Source: Bog-473 sp963807775 (GTDB lineage Bacteria > Actinomycetota > Acidimicrobiia > Acidimicrobiales > RAAP-2). From it: a stretch of DNA of 64,000 nucleotides. The stretch is taken from positions 235,401 to 299,400 of the forward strand of contig CAWECY010000002.1 of the NCBI GenBank assembly GCA_963807775.1, in the 5' to 3' direction. Within the stretch, counting starts at the first letter, position 1; each line of letters begins with the position of its first letter. Below, piece by piece: positions 1 through 7,789 of the stretch. Made by a program: the position numbers and the translations under genes. A model generated the notes under the pieces. It was not told the origin of the DNA. It did not search any database and saw only the letters and a program-made list of their open reading frames with translations.

Positions 1-1215
1 GAGGACCCGCAGCCCCTCGAAACGGAGAGCCGACCTATCACCTGCGTGGCGCTCAGCGCGGGGCTCACGCGTCAGGGCGCCGTCGATCGGCATCTCCCCC
101 AGGCTGGGAGCGGGCTCGGGCGGACGGAGGTGCGCCGCGCCGAAGCGGAACGGCGGGCCCGGGTTCGCCGCCCCATCCCGCGGGTTGGCGATGAAGGTTC
201 TCCGCTCTTGGAAGTGCTCGAACGTCGTGATGTTCGAGCCGTTGGCGATCGGCGCGTTGGGGATCCGGAACGCTGAGGCCAGTTCGAGCACCTCGTCAAC
301 GGTTCGCCCGGCGATCCAGGCGTCAATGATGGGCGCCAGCTTCGTCCGGTCGAGGAAGAGCGAGCGGTCCTCCATCCATTCGGGATGGTCGACCATGACG
401 CAGAAGTCGAGCCACTGCTGCCCCGTCCCGCACCCCAGCCCGACGAGCCCGTCCTTGCCGGCGCCGACGCCCGGGGTGGGGATGAACCGGCGGCGGCGCA
501 TGGGCCGTCCGAGCTGGTCGTTGAACGTCACCGGGTAGTAGGTCAGGCACATGGCCAGCGCCTCGAGCATCGACACGTCGACGAGCTGACCGCTCAGATC
601 CTGGCGACGGATCGCGGCCAGGGTCCCGATGGCGCAGAAGACCCCTGAGAGCCATTCGCCGACCTGACCACCGACGTGCACCGGTGCCCGGTCGGGCAGC
701 CCCCGCGCCAGCCCGACGATCCCTCCCGACCACGCCTGCAGGGTGAACTCGGTGGCGGCCTTGTCACTCCACGGCCCCTCCAGGCCGAACGGGGTGATCG
801 AAGAGACGATCAGGTGAGGGTGGCGCTGAAAGATTTCGCGGGGCTCCAGGGAAGCCTGTGTGGCAACGGGCGATCCAGGGGACCAGACGGCGGCGTCCGC
901 CGAGGCCAGGAGCTGGTGCAGCGAGGCCAGATGGTCGGCGTTCTCCTCGTCGACGACCACGCTCCGCTTCGACGCGGCGAGGAAGTTGAAGAGCGCGCCA
1001 TCGGAGCCGGCGGGGATGGCCGCGCCGGAGGCCGACCAGTGGCGCAACGGATCACCGGCGGGTGCCTCGACCTTGATGACCTCGGCGCCGGCGTCGGCCA
1101 GCAGTTTGGTGCAGTACGCGCCCCCGATCCACGTCGACAGATCGACGACGCGGAGCCCGCCGAGAGGCGGCGACGGGGGAGCACCAACCGGACCGCCCGA
1201 GGGAGCCGGGGTCAT
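1..1215 (-). CDS. CaiB/BaiF family CoA-transferase, tandem-domain type (C-terminal part beyond window)
   Basis: The frame is open from an ATG at 1215 to the left edge (405 codons). It reads as a class III CoA-transferase: N-terminal GLRVVDLSTWIGGAYCTKLL, the adenine/CoA-binding stretch with ADAGAEVIKVE, the SITPFGLEGPW segment, and VDVSMLEAL containing the usual catalytic Asp. Near the edge, after one complete transferase domain (about 385 residues), the protein restarts with FEGLRVL, the typical first strand of a second CaiB domain. This is therefore probably the first half of an approximately 800-residue double-domain enzyme that moves CoA between acyl-CoA and a free acid. It is the last visible gene of the operon, and its start lies 1 bp after the hydratase stop (TGA-C-ATG). 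Confidence 0.85.
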   Translation of the reverse strand, partial: MTPAPSGGPVGAPPSPPLGGLRVVDLSTWIGGAYCTKLLADAGAEVIKVEAPAGDPLRHWSASGAAIPAGSDGALFNFLAASKRSVVVDEENADHLASLHQLLASADAAVWSPGSPVATQASLEPREIFQRHPHLIVSSITPFGLEGPWSDKAATEFTLQAWSGGIVGLARGLPDRAPVHVGGQVGEWLSGVFCAIGTLAAIRRQDLSGQLVDVSMLEALAMCLTYYPVTFNDQLGRPMRRRRFIPTPGVGAGKDGLVGLGCGTGQQWLDFCVMVDHPEWMEDRSLFLDRTKLAPIIDAWIAGRTVDEVLELASAFRIPNAPIANGSNITTFEHFQERRTFIANPRDGAANPGPPFRFGAAHLRPPEPAPSLGEMPIDGALTREPRAERHAGDRSALRFEGLRVL

Positions 1216-1216
1216 G

Positions 1217-2188
1217 TCAGTCGTCTTCGGGACGCCGGCGGCCCGATTGGCTCAGGCGCCACTCGGGAGGGAACCAGCTGTCATTGTCCTTGACCGCGAG
1301 ATTCAGGCCGGCGTCCATCGTCTCCTGGCTGAGCGTGGCCCGCTTGCCGTCATCGTCGCTGCGGAGCTGGCCACCCATCGATTCCAGCCACGCACTGAGG
1401 AGGCTGCCCATGTATTCGCCCTGTTGCTGCTTCATCACCTCGAAGAACACCTTCTGCATGAACACGGTGTCGGTGGGTCGTGTGCGGGCACAGGCCCGCG
1501 CGTACTTTTCCACCTCTGCTTCGAGTTGATCGCGCGGAACGACGCTGTTCACGAAGTTGCAGTCGTACATCTGCTCTGCGGTGAAGGGCCGCCCGGTGAA
1601 CACCATCTCCTGGAACTTGCGCAGCCCCATCATCATCGCCCACTGCCACATGCGTGGTGCGTAGCCGACGTAGCGGAACGCCGGATGGCCAAAGAGTGCG
1701 TCGTCAGAGGAGATCACGATGTCGGCATCGCCGGCTTGGTAGAAGTGCCAGCCGTAGCAGTAGCCCTTGACCTCGAGGATGCTGATCTTCTTGAAGTCCT
1801 GGAGGCTTCGGCAGCCCGACCTCGTGTTCCCGTACCAGTGCAGGAGCGACGCTCCGGCGCGATATGAGCGCGGTGGTGGCATGGTGACGTCGTCATCCTC
1901 GTCGAGACCGAACTCCTCGTACAGCGCGGTGCCCTCGGCCTGTTTCGCCATCAGCTCGTCGAGGTCGGCGCCCGTCCCGAGGTGATCGCCGACTCCGCGC
2001 ACCACCAGGACCTTGACGTCGTCGTCAATGCTCGCCTTGAACAGCAGGTCGGCGTAACGCCGGCGGGCGGCGATCGTGGGGATGTTGAGTTGGTCGGGGC
2101 GGTTCAAGGTGATGGTGGCGATGCGGGTGCTGGGATCCTTCTCGTAGAGGATGATCTCCTCGGCCGGCGGGACATCGGCGTCGGTCAT
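1217..2188 (-). CDS. Enoyl-CoA hydratase/isomerase (crotonase) family protein
   Basis: The 323-residue protein has the crotonase fold: an ITLNRPDQLN start, the ATGAD-like loop GTGADLDEL (about 83-91) and the GYCYGWHF oxyanion turn. The acidic residues that catalyse hydration in classical enoyl-CoA hydratases are not evident: the segment usually reading LPEVxLG is GHPAFRYVGY. A hydrolase, isomerase or dehydratase role on a bulky acyl-CoA is as likely as hydration. It is about 60 residues longer than a minimal crotonase because of an insert at 95-125. It sits between an M24 protein (1 bp gap) and a CoA-transferase (1 bp gap), so it is surely co-transcribed. The real substrate cannot be read from sequence. 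Confidence 0.85.
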   Translation of the reverse strand: MTDADVPPAEEIILYEKDPSTRIATITLNRPDQLNIPTIAARRRYADLLFKASIDDDVKVLVVRGVGDHLGTGADLDELMAKQAEGTALYEEFGLDEDDDVTMPPPRSYRAGASLLHWYGNTRSGCRSLQDFKKISILEVKGYCYGWHFYQAGDADIVISSDDALFGHPAFRYVGYAPRMWQWAMMMGLRKFQEMVFTGRPFTAEQMYDCNFVNSVVPRDQLEAEVEKYARACARTRPTDTVFMQKVFFEVMKQQQGEYMGSLLSAWLESMGGQLRSDDDGKRATLSQETMDAGLNLAVKDNDSWFPPEWRLSQSGRRRPEDD

Positions 2189-2189
2189 G

Positions 2190-3323
2190 TCAAGAGCTCC
2201 TTCCGGTGCGAAGCGGAGTCGTCGAGAGGGCCTCCGGCCCGTCCGGTGTCACGACGACCGGTTCCTGGCCGTACACGGCTCCGACGCCGTCCTGCCAGAC
2301 ATAGCCGGTCAGGGCCAGCACCATCCCGGTCTCGAGCTGTTGCTGGGCGGCCTCGGCGGGCAGGGCGTGGGTCACGAGGGGAAGGTCGAAGCCCAGGCCG
2401 AGCCCTCTGGCCACCGGCATGGGTGGGGGAGCGACCCCGGCTTCGTCGTAGGCGGCCAGGAGGTCCGACGCGGGTGCACCGCTCCGGCATGCCGCCGTGA
2501 GGCGGTCCCACAGCTCGTCCCAGCGTGCGAACGGCTCGGCGGCGCCGCCGTTGTAGCCCCCGACAACGTGGGTCCGGCCCAGTTCACCCACGTAACCGCC
2601 GACGATAACGCCGGCGTCGAAGGCCACCAGGTCGCCCTCCTGCGCCGGTAAGTCTCGGTTGGCGCGGTGCCAGGGGCGCCCACGCGAGGTCGACCAGGCG
2701 ACGTCCTGCGTGGAGGGCGTGGTGACACCGGCCGAGGCCATCGCCTCCATGAACAGTCCGGTGAGTTGGCGCTCGGTGATGCCGGGCGCCAGCGCCGACT
2801 CCGCGGCGCGCAGCGAGCGCTCGGCGATGCGCACCGAGGACCGGATCGCCTCCACCTCCTCGGTCGTCTTCACCCGGCGGATTCGGCGCAGCATCGGCTC
2901 CCCGTCGACCAGCTCGGCCGACGGGAAGGCCTTGGGCAGGAGGTTCGAGGAGGACAGCGACATGCTGTCGGTGGCCACCACCCGAGCCGTGGCCGCACTG
3001 TCGATCCTCCGGAGCGCCTTGACGAAGTTGGCGCCGTTGAACGAGATCCCGTACAGGTTCTCGTGCGGGATGTCCTCGGGGATGCCCTCGTCCCACGTGC
3101 TCAGCAGATGCACCGCCCCGGTGGCACGGTCGAGCACGCAGCCGGGACCGAAGGCACGCGACCCAGCCATCCAGAGCCGCGGCGCGCCCGACACGTAGCG
3201 AGCGTTCGCTTCCCGACCCACGACGAGCAGGTCGATCCCTTCCTCCTCCATGGCGGCGAGCACGCGCGCCCGTCGCGCGCGTCGGAGAATGGCGTCGTCG
3301 GGGAGGACTTCGGTGACCGTCAC
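2190..3323 (-). CDS. M24 (creatinase/aminopeptidase P-like) family protein with degenerate metal site
   Basis: The 377-residue protein has the N-terminal creatinase-type domain (about 15-140) and the C-terminal pita-bread domain (about 150-360). The five metal ligands of active M24 enzymes (D, D, H, E, E) appear here as D236, E247, R306, T339 and Q353. They were located by comparison with the neighbour at 3330-4559: FDAG and VGELGRT for the Asp pair, ARGLGLG where GHGLG is expected, and ALTGYVW where LEPxxW is expected. A binuclear-metal peptidase activity is therefore unlikely. It may be a non-catalytic partner of the next protein, or a metal-free enzyme. Start is the ATG 6 bp after the upstream stop. 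The assignment to M24 is firm; the function is not. Confidence 0.8.
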   Translation of the reverse strand: MTVTEVLPDDAILRRARRARVLAAMEEEGIDLLVVGREANARYVSGAPRLWMAGSRAFGPGCVLDRATGAVHLLSTWDEGIPEDIPHENLYGISFNGANFVKALRRIDSAATARVVATDSMSLSSSNLLPKAFPSAELVDGEPMLRRIRRVKTTEEVEAIRSSVRIAERSLRAAESALAPGITERQLTGLFMEAMASAGVTTPSTQDVAWSTSRGRPWHRANRDLPAQEGDLVAFDAGVIVGGYVGELGRTHVVGGYNGGAAEPFARWDELWDRLTAACRSGAPASDLLAAYDEAGVAPPPMPVARGLGLGFDLPLVTHALPAEAAQQQLETGMVLALTGYVWQDGVGAVYGQEPVVVTPDGPEALSTTPLRTGRSS

Positions 3324-3329
3324 CGCCGC

Positions 3330-4559
3330 TCAGAATGGATCGTAGGGGTAGTCGGTCATGGGCTCCCACCCGTCGCGCGTGATGAGGAGCACCTCCTCGG
3401 AGCGGTAGCCGGCGGCGCCGTCGTCCCACACGATCGGCTCGAGCACCAGGACCATTCCCTCGGCGAAGACGAGCGTGGCGTCGAACGCCTCACCGATGTC
3501 GCTCCCCACATAGGGCATCTCCGCGCTGTCGATGCCGAGTCCGTGCCCGAGATAGAAGTGGGGCATCCACGGCTTCACGCCGCCGGCCGCGTCGATCGCT
3601 GCCGCCGTCAGGTCCGCCGCGGTCGATCCGGCCCGGGTGACGTCGAGGACGGCGGACATGATCGCCTGCCAGCGATCGAATTGGGAACGCTGCCGGGCAT
3701 CCGGTTCCCGTCCCACGACCCAGGTCCGCCCGAAGTCGGAGTGGAAGCCGCCGTAGCTGATGCCGGTGTCGACCCAGAGCACGTCCCCTTCGGCGAGCTC
3801 GCGCTCCGTGGTCAGGAGTGGGCAGGCCAGGTCGCCCGTCGTCGTCCATGGTCCATCGGCCATCCTCGACGGCATGACCTGCCAAATGGGATCGAGAATG
3901 TTGGCATCGGCGCCGGCATCGAAAATCGTGCGCAGGAACGTCGCGGTGAGGTCAGTCTGTCGGACACCCGGAGCGATGCGGGCCTGCACTTCGGCGATGG
4001 CCCGTTCCGTGATCCGCAGTCCTGTGCGCATGCACGACAGCTCATCCGGTGTCTTCGTCGCCTTGGCCTTGCTGATCACACGACCGCCGTCAACAGGCGG
4101 CTCGTGGGCGAAGAGGATCGAGCGTTCGCGGCGGAGTGCATTCGTCCATTCGTCCATTGCGACAACGGCGTTGGCAGGCAGGAGCTCTGCGAGCTGAGCC
4201 GCGAAGAGCTGTACCCCTTCGTCGAAGTCGAGGTAGACCGGGCCATGGAGATGATCGAGGGGCAGCTCCGTGAGGAGCCGGTCGTCCCCACGCATCGGGG
4301 AGAAGAGGTGCGGCCACTCGTCGTCGGCCAGGACCAGGGCGACAGGCTGTTCGAAGTTCGCCCGGCCCGAGTCGGCCAGCGGCCAGATCGCCCCCGTGGC
4401 GTACACCACGTTGGTGTTGCCCAGCAGCACGAGCGCGCCGAGACCCTGCTCGAGCATGGCCGCGTGAATCCGGCCCATCCGCTCCCGGCGCATGCGAGGA
4501 AGGTCCGGTGTGGCCGGGATCAGTGTCGGAGTCACCGAGGCCATCAGGCCTGCCGGCAT
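3330..4559 (-). CDS. M24 family metallohydrolase (Xaa-Pro aminopeptidase/creatinase-like)
   Basis: The 409-residue protein has the two-domain architecture of M24B enzymes (N-domain to about residue 160, pita-bread domain 165-400). All five metal ligands are present: D264 (WVDTG), D275 (HSDFGRT), H339 (LGHGLG), E374 (LEPIVW) and E388 (YRSEEV). M24B members cleave X-Pro bonds or, like creatinase, C-N bonds of small molecules. Embedding among an amidohydrolase, a crotonase and a CoA-transferase favours a small-molecule substrate (inference). The ATG at 4559 overlaps the amidohydrolase stop (TGATG), indicating translational coupling. A longer in-frame upstream extension exists but runs antisense-like through the amidohydrolase and is not used. 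Confidence 0.85.
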   Translation of the reverse strand: MPAGLMASVTPTLIPATPDLPRMRRERMGRIHAAMLEQGLGALVLLGNTNVVYATGAIWPLADSGRANFEQPVALVLADDEWPHLFSPMRGDDRLLTELPLDHLHGPVYLDFDEGVQLFAAQLAELLPANAVVAMDEWTNALRRERSILFAHEPPVDGGRVISKAKATKTPDELSCMRTGLRITERAIAEVQARIAPGVRQTDLTATFLRTIFDAGADANILDPIWQVMPSRMADGPWTTTGDLACPLLTTERELAEGDVLWVDTGISYGGFHSDFGRTWVVGREPDARQRSQFDRWQAIMSAVLDVTRAGSTAADLTAAAIDAAGGVKPWMPHFYLGHGLGIDSAEMPYVGSDIGEAFDATLVFAEGMVLVLEPIVWDDGAAGYRSEEVLLITRDGWEPMTDYPYDPF

Positions 4560-5746
4560 CAGGCGTCCACTCCGAGGTAGCGCTTGATGTTGCCGCTGAC
4601 GATGGCCGTGGCCGCTTCCGCGCCCACGGCGCCCACCACCTCGGCCAGCGACTCGTTGCTGTAGCCATACGTACTCTCGTTGTGCGGGAAGTCTGTGGAC
4701 CACATGACCCGGTCGACGCCGATGCGGGCCAGGAGCGCGAGCCCGAGTCGGTCGACCATGAACGAGGCACACATGTGGGTATCCCAGTAGTACGTCGGGT
4801 CGTGCTTGATCTCGAGGTTGGAGAGGTGCCGGAAGGACGCCGCGATGTGGTCGGCGTCCTGAAGAGCCGAAGGCACCCAGTTGATCCCGCCCTCGAACCA
4901 GCCGATGCGCAGTCCGGGGTGCCGATCGAGAATGCCTCCGAAGACGTACTTGGCGAACGTGTCCCGGAAAGGCGCCACCGACTGGAACATCCCGATGCTG
5001 ACCGCGTTGAACTCATTCGGCGTGGCGGGAGGGCTCTCGCCGATATGGTGCGAGACCGGGACCTGCTCCTCTTCGATCACCTCCCAGACGCCGTCCATCG
5101 CCGAGCTGGCGTAGTCGATCGGGCGCTTCTCCAGGTCCTTCCCGGGAGAGAGGGGCATCAGGAAGGTCTTCAAGCCGAGTGCTTTGAGCTCGCGCAGCGT
5201 CCGCCGCGCTCCCTCGGCGTCCCACCAATTGATGAGGCCAACGCCGAAAATGCGGTTCTTCGAGCGCTCCTGGACCTCCGCGATGTGCTCGTTGTAGATC
5301 CGGAAGCAGAGCTCACGGACCTCCCGATCCGGCCACCCGAACAGGGCGAGGACGGAGTTCGGGAAGGCCAGTTCCCGTGAGATGCCCTCGGAGTCGAGGG
5401 CGGCCAGCCGCGCCTCGACGTCCCCCGTGTGGGATCCGGAGAGCGGGTCGTACTGGGTGAGCACCTCGATGAACTCGGGCACGAGGAGCGACTTCCCGTC
5501 CAGGCCGAGCACCCAGCCGCCGTCGACATTCATCACCCGGGGGGCCCGATCCTTCATGCTGTCGGGAAAGCGCTCGTAGAAGATGTCCACGGCCAGCGAG
5601 ATGTGATCGTCGGCCGAGAACACCTCGGTCCCCGTGGGGAGCCCGACGTCGGCTACTGGTCCGGGGTGACGATCCTTCGGAGCCCCGAGGCCCTCGGCTG
5701 GATAGGCAAGCGTCCGTGTGTTGCCGGTCATCTCCCCCCGCTTCAC
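4559..5746 (-). CDS. Amidohydrolase family (Amidohydro_2, ACMSD-like) protein
   Basis: The 395-residue TIM-barrel protein begins with VFSADDHISLAVDIF in place of the usual D-x-D-x-H metal motif and ends with WSTDFPHNES, the C-terminal strand that supplies the last metal-binding Asp. A central SHHIGESPP supplies a likely His ligand. Members of this family hydrolyse C-N or C-C bonds or decarboxylate; many actinobacterial catabolic clusters carry several. It is the first gene of the five-gene minus-strand operon. GTG at 5746 is given as start; an internal ATG at 5731 directly after a GGGGGGAG tract is an alternative. Three paralogues lie at 15707, 23222 and 38545. Confidence 0.85.
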   Translation of the reverse strand: MKRGEMTGNTRTLAYPAEGLGAPKDRHPGPVADVGLPTGTEVFSADDHISLAVDIFYERFPDSMKDRAPRVMNVDGGWVLGLDGKSLLVPEFIEVLTQYDPLSGSHTGDVEARLAALDSEGISRELAFPNSVLALFGWPDREVRELCFRIYNEHIAEVQERSKNRIFGVGLINWWDAEGARRTLRELKALGLKTFLMPLSPGKDLEKRPIDYASSAMDGVWEVIEEEQVPVSHHIGESPPATPNEFNAVSIGMFQSVAPFRDTFAKYVFGGILDRHPGLRIGWFEGGINWVPSALQDADHIAASFRHLSNLEIKHDPTYYWDTHMCASFMVDRLGLALLARIGVDRVMWSTDFPHNESTYGYSNESLAEVVGAVGAEAATAIVSGNIKRYLGVDA

Positions 5747-5763
5747 TCGTTGACGTTACCGGC

Positions 5764-5793
5764 AGATTACTTCGGATCCGTAGCAATCGTCAA
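5764..5793 (-). promoter_or_regulatory. Probable promoter of the amidohydrolase-M24-CoA-transferase operon
   Basis: On the minus strand a TTGACG -35 box (5793-5788) is followed after 18 nt by TAATCT (5769-5764), about 20 nt before the operon start. A second TTGACG lies in opposite orientation at 5750-5755, making a widely spaced inverted pair in this divergent promoter region shared with the KstD-like gene. Confidence 0.45.
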
Positions 5794-5854
5794 CGGACCC
5801 TGCTAGCTTGCTCCGACGCTGAAGGACTTCGGGGGAGGTCAGAGAGGTCGTGAC

Positions 5855-7531
5855 ATGACGACGTGGGACTCCACCGTCGACGTCGTGATCGTGGGATCCG
5901 GCGGTGGCGGCATGGTGGCGGCGCTGGCCGCGACCGCACAGGGTGCGGACGCACTGGTGCTCGAGAAGCAGGCCTTGGTCGGTGGTTCGACCGCGATGTC
6001 GGGCGGGATCGTGTGGGTCCCGAACAATCCGGTGATGAAGGCCATCGGTGTCCCGGACTCGTACGAGGATGCCCTGGCCCACTTCGAGACGGTCGTGGGC
6101 GACGTCGGGCCGGCCTCTTCCTTCGAGCGTCGGCACGCCTTCCTGACGGCCGGGCCCGAAATGGTCTCGTTCCTACAAGGGTGTGGCGTGCGCTTCACCT
6201 ACTGCCGGGGCTACAGCGACTACTACTCCAGCGCCAAGGGCGGCCACGACCTCGGACGCGGGATCGAACCGGTCCCCTTTGACGGACGTCTGCTCGGAGG
6301 ATGGCTCGAGAAGCTGCAGCCGGGCCTGGCCAAGAGCCTGGGCCTGGCGGTGATGACGAACGAGGCGCGCTCCCTCTCCAACTACAACCGCAGCCTCGGC
6401 GCCTTCGCCGTCTCGGCCCGGGTGGTCATCCGGACGTACACGGCGCGGCTCCGCCGCCAGGCGCTGCTCACGAACGGCGCGTCGCTGATCGGCCAGATGT
6501 TGCGCATCGCCCTCCAGCGGGGGATCCCGATCTGGCCCGATGCTCCCGTCGAGGATCTGATCGTGGAGGATGGCCGCGTCGTCGGGGTCCGCACCGTGCG
6601 GAACGGGTCCCCGTGCCTGGTCCGCGCCCGCCGAGGCGTCCTGCTGGCGTCCGGTGGGTTCGCCCACAATGCCGAGATGCGCCAGGAGTTCGGTGGTGAG
6701 CAGCCCAACCGGGCACGGTGGTCGATCGCCAATCCCGGTGACACCGGTGAGGTGCTGCAAGCAGCAATGCGGATCGGCGCCAAGACGGACCTGATGGACG
6801 AGGCCTGGTGGCTCCCATCGCCACGGACGGGTCGGTTCGGGCAGTCCACGCTCGATCAGGCCAGGCAGCGCCCCCGGACCATCTATGTCGATGCCGCCGG
6901 CCGCCGGTTCGTGAACGAGTCGAACTCCTACATGGAGGTCGGCAAGGAGATGTACGCCCGTGACAAGACGAGCCGCGCCGTTCCCTGCTGGCTGATCTTC
7001 GACGATCGCTACCGGAAGCGCTATGCGCACCAGCGTTCCCGTCCCGGCCGGTTCCCGCGTCAGCTGTTCGAGAGCGGCATGCTCAAACAGGCCTGGACGC
7101 TCGAGGACCTCGCCCACCTGTGCGGCATCGACGCCACCGGCCTGTCCGGGACCGTCGGACGGTTCAACGAGCACGTGGCCCGCGGCGTCGACCCTGACTA
7201 TGGGCGCGGCGAGTCGGCCTACAACCGCGCCCTGGGAGATCCGAATCCGAGGGTGCATCCCTGCCTCGGACCGATCGACGAGCCTCCGTACTACGCGGTC
7301 CAAGTCGTGCCCGGTGACATCGGCACCTGCGGCGGGCTGGTCACCAGCGAGCACGCCCAGGTGGTCGATCAGGACGACCGGCCCATCGAGGGTCTGTACG
7401 CCACGGGCAACGGCACCGCCACTGTCATGGGCCGCCACTACCTCGGTCCCGGTGCCAGCATCGCCAACACCATGGTTTTCGGCTACGTCGCCGCCCGCCA
7501 CGCCACGGGTCAGGCGTCCGCGACACCGTGA
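5855..7531 (+). CDS. FAD-dependent oxidoreductase, 3-ketosteroid 1-dehydrogenase-like (KstD family)
   Basis: The 558-residue flavoprotein has an N-terminal FAD-binding Rossmann motif (VGSGGGGMVAAL, about 12-23), the KstD-type STAMSGGIVWVPNN segment (about 47-60) and the C-terminal ATGNGTATVMGRHYLGPGASI signature. In characterised KstDs the equivalent Tyr-x-Gly-Pro-Gly stretch contributes the catalytic tyrosine. Such enzymes abstract hydrogens from ring A of 3-ketosteroids or related cyclic ketones and pass electrons through FAD. The ATG at 5855 follows a GGGGGAGG ribosome-binding site. Neighbours are a ferredoxin and P450, fitting oxidation of a polycyclic substrate. KsdD activity itself, versus succinate-dehydrogenase-like relatives such as Delta4-dehydrogenase, cannot be separated here. 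Confidence 0.85.
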   Translation: MTTWDSTVDVVIVGSGGGGMVAALAATAQGADALVLEKQALVGGSTAMSGGIVWVPNNPVMKAIGVPDSYEDALAHFETVVGDVGPASSFERRHAFLTAGPEMVSFLQGCGVRFTYCRGYSDYYSSAKGGHDLGRGIEPVPFDGRLLGGWLEKLQPGLAKSLGLAVMTNEARSLSNYNRSLGAFAVSARVVIRTYTARLRRQALLTNGASLIGQMLRIALQRGIPIWPDAPVEDLIVEDGRVVGVRTVRNGSPCLVRARRGVLLASGGFAHNAEMRQEFGGEQPNRARWSIANPGDTGEVLQAAMRIGAKTDLMDEAWWLPSPRTGRFGQSTLDQARQRPRTIYVDAAGRRFVNESNSYMEVGKEMYARDKTSRAVPCWLIFDDRYRKRYAHQRSRPGRFPRQLFESGMLKQAWTLEDLAHLCGIDATGLSGTVGRFNEHVARGVDPDYGRGESAYNRALGDPNPRVHPCLGPIDEPPYYAVQVVPGDIGTCGGLVTSEHAQVVDQDDRPIEGLYATGNGTATVMGRHYLGPGASIANTMVFGYVAARHATGQASATP

Positions 7532-7537
7532 GGATGC

Positions 7538-7747
7538 TCAGCCCAGCGTGACGCCCTCTCGCCGGACCGAGATCGCATGGCTCGGACACTTGCGTGCCGC
7601 GACGACGACGGAGTCTTCGGGTGACGCGGCGGGGTCGATGACGAAGGCGACAGTGTCACCGTCGAGATCGAAGACCCCGGGGGCTTCGTACACACAGTTG
7701 CCCGAGCCGATGCACAGGTCGCGGTCGATCTCGACTTCCAAGCCCAT
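7538..7747 (-). CDS. Small ferredoxin (3Fe-4S type), P450 redox partner
   Basis: A 69-residue ferredoxin of the short actinobacterial type: EVEIDRDLCIGSGNC near the N-terminus and a third Cys in KCPSHAI near the C-terminus. Starting at MGLEV, the cysteines are C12, C18 and C54 followed by Pro, the pattern of [3Fe-4S] or mixed-ligand ferredoxins that feed electrons to class I P450s. The position that would be the fourth ligand (C-x2-X-x2-C) is Ser. An upstream in-frame ATG at 7765 would add six residues (MNTICS); the shorter start matches the family better. It is divergent from the P450 at 7790 with only 24-42 bp between starts, so the two promoters must overlap. Confidence 0.88.
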   Translation of the reverse strand: MGLEVEIDRDLCIGSGNCVYEAPGVFDLDGDTVAFVIDPAASPEDSVVVAARKCPSHAISVRREGVTLG

Positions 7748-7789
7748 GGAACAGATCGTATTCATTCAGACACCAGATCGGGGTGGCCC

